From: Pseudomonadota bacterium
Lineage (GTDB): Bacteria; Pseudomonadota; Alphaproteobacteria; Rhizobiales; Xanthobacteraceae
NCBI GenBank assembly: GCA_023390955.1
Contig: JAEWBW010000352.1
Span: forward strand, 1 to 13,091
Length of the DNA stretch: 13,091 bases
Direction of reading: 5' to 3'
Below, piece after piece: positions 12,163-13,091 of this stretch. Made by a program: the position numbers and the translations under genes. The first letter of the stretch is position 1. Each line of letters opens with the position of its first letter. Under the pieces are notes generated by a model. The model was not told the DNA's origin. It made no database searches and was given only the letters and a program-made list of their open reading frames with translations.

Positions 12163-13091
12163 ATGCACGCGCGGATCGTCGTCGTTGCTTTCATCGCCCT
12201 CATGACCTTCAGCGAGCGCGCCTTCGCCTGGGCCTATCAGGGCCATGAGGTGACGGGCTCGATCGCCGACCAGCTGCTCGGATCGAACGCCAGGAAACAG
12301 GTCGCCGAGATCCTCGGCTTCGAGCTTCGCGTCGCCGGCCCGTGGGCCGATTGCATACGCAGCGTGACGCGATTGCCCGACGGCACGTTCAAATATGCAC
12401 CCAGCAAGCCCGAATACCGGATTCCCTGCACGGCGTTCGAGACCCCCGCCGAGATCGCGCGCATGGAGGACTACGTCGCCCGCAACTGGCACAATTGCGA
12501 CTATGCGAAGGACCATGGCTGCAACGAGGCCTATCATTTCGCCGACGTCACCATCCAACACGACGACTACAGCCGCAGCTATGCCGGCACCAGCGATCAT
12601 GACGTGGTCAGTGCGATCAACGCGGCGATCGCGGTGCTCCGCGGGCGACCGAGCCCCTTGCCGTTCTCCATTCGCGACAAGAAGGAGGCGCTGTTGCTGC
12701 TGGCGCATTTCCTCGGCGACCTGCACCAGCCCCTGCATGTCGGCGCGGTCTATCTCGACCGGGCCGGCCAGCTCGTGAATCCGGACAAGGGCGGGCTCGA
12801 CGATTCCACCGAGACGCACGGCGGCAATTTCATCCTCGATGCCGATAGCAATCTCCATTCGGAATGGGATGCAATTCCGGCCGAGCTCGGCGAGCGCGCG
12901 AGTCCCGAGCTGGTCAAGAAGGCGAAGGCTGTCGAAGCCACCACCGGATCGATCGATACGTTCGCCGCAGCATGGGCAACCGACTCGGTGCGCGTCTCAC
13001 AAGCGGCGTTCGCGGACCTGAGCTTCAGCGGCGCCGACCACGGCAAGTGGGACGTCCGTTACGCGGATCGCGCGGCCTATTGGGCCAAGCA
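12163..13091 (+). CDS. Secreted S1/P1-type zinc nuclease, 3' end missing
   Basis: The frame is open from ATG 12163 to the window edge (309 complete codons). It is preceded by GGGGAGG at good spacing. A signal peptide (residues 1-22, ending AFA) should be cut directly before W23. This gives a mature start WAYQGH in which W1 and H6 match the N-terminal Trp and His zinc ligands of P1 nuclease, so correct cleavage is needed for activity. Further family motifs are WAD (61-63), YHFADV (124-129), AHFLGDLHQPLHVG (181-194, with H182, D186 and H192) and THGGN (218-222). Such enzymes degrade single-stranded nucleic acids outside the cytoplasm using three zinc ions, often for phosphate or nucleoside scavenging. 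Cysteines at 64, 89, 112 and 120 may form disulfides. It is probably independent of radC. Confidence 0.92.
   Translation, partial: MHARIVVVAFIALMTFSERAFAWAYQGHEVTGSIADQLLGSNARKQVAEILGFELRVAGPWADCIRSVTRLPDGTFKYAPSKPEYRIPCTAFETPAEIARMEDYVARNWHNCDYAKDHGCNEAYHFADVTIQHDDYSRSYAGTSDHDVVSAINAAIAVLRGRPSPLPFSIRDKKEALLLLAHFLGDLHQPLHVGAVYLDRAGQLVNPDKGGLDDSTETHGGNFILDADSNLHSEWDAIPAELGERASPELVKKAKAVEATTGSIDTFAAAWATDSVRVSQAAFADLSFSGADHGKWDVRYADRAAYWAK

Noticed and set aside
12160..12858. Minus-strand open frame (232 codons) opposite the S1/P1 nuclease gene
   Set aside because: The plus strand encodes recognisable zinc-ligand motifs and a signal peptide with an excellent ribosome binding site. The minus frame has none of these.
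1..13091. CRISPR arrays, tRNA or rRNA genes, insertion sequences, prophage genes
   Set aside because: I looked for regularly spaced repeats, tRNA-like cloverleaf ends, transposase motifs and long terminal inverted repeats and saw none.

Overview
The window looks like a chromosomal segment of a high-GC alphaproteobacterium. I infer Bradyrhizobium or a close relative (order Hyphomicrobiales/Rhizobiales). This rests on the GC-rich codon use, the protein flavour of RadC, Map, ModABC and the MscS-type channel, and a palindromic intergenic repeat of a kind I associate with that group. No rRNA, tRNA, CRISPR array or IS element was seen.

Layout. A minus-strand MaoC-type acyl dehydratase runs off the left edge (1-170). 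Upstream of it on the same strand is a secreted L,D-transpeptidase (254-700). This is divergent from a plus-strand penicillin-insensitive murein endopeptidase, mepA (839-1780), so two secreted cell-wall enzymes sit head to head. After a palindromic repeat and a leader with two possible hairpins comes the molybdate ABC transporter operon modA-modB-modC (2028-4215). A 15-bp gap holding a perfect palindrome separates modC from a convergent CPA1 cation/proton antiporter (4231-6024). That antiporter is divergent from an MscS-family mechanosensitive channel (6259-7575), giving a likely ion and osmotic homeostasis pair. Type I methionine aminopeptidase (7677-8495) and a Tat-exported intradiol-dioxygenase-like protein (8573-9394) follow.

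Accessory part. At 9570-11348 there is a 592-residue protein whose sequence reads as three modules: an N-terminal TIR domain with an intact candidate NADase glutamate, a central alpha/beta-hydrolase-like domain that has lost its serine nucleophile, and a C-terminal GNAT-like acetyltransferase fold. The gene is less GC-rich than its neighbours where I counted by hand, has its own plausible promoter with a palindrome in the spacer, and ends by overlapping the start of radC by 4 bases. From memory of related genomes, map and radC are near neighbours, so this looks like a single-gene insertion into a conserved spot. It is the best candidate for an undescribed system, probably a one-gene TIR-based antiphage or stress-response effector. 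That role is inference. radC (11345-12058) and an S1/P1-type secreted nuclease running off the right edge (12163-13091) close the window.

All domain assignments were made by reading motifs, without database searches. Most other long open frames, especially on the strand opposite these genes, are GC-rich codon shadows and were left out. No gene-free stretch exceeds 300 bases; the longest are 1781-2027 and 6025-6258.
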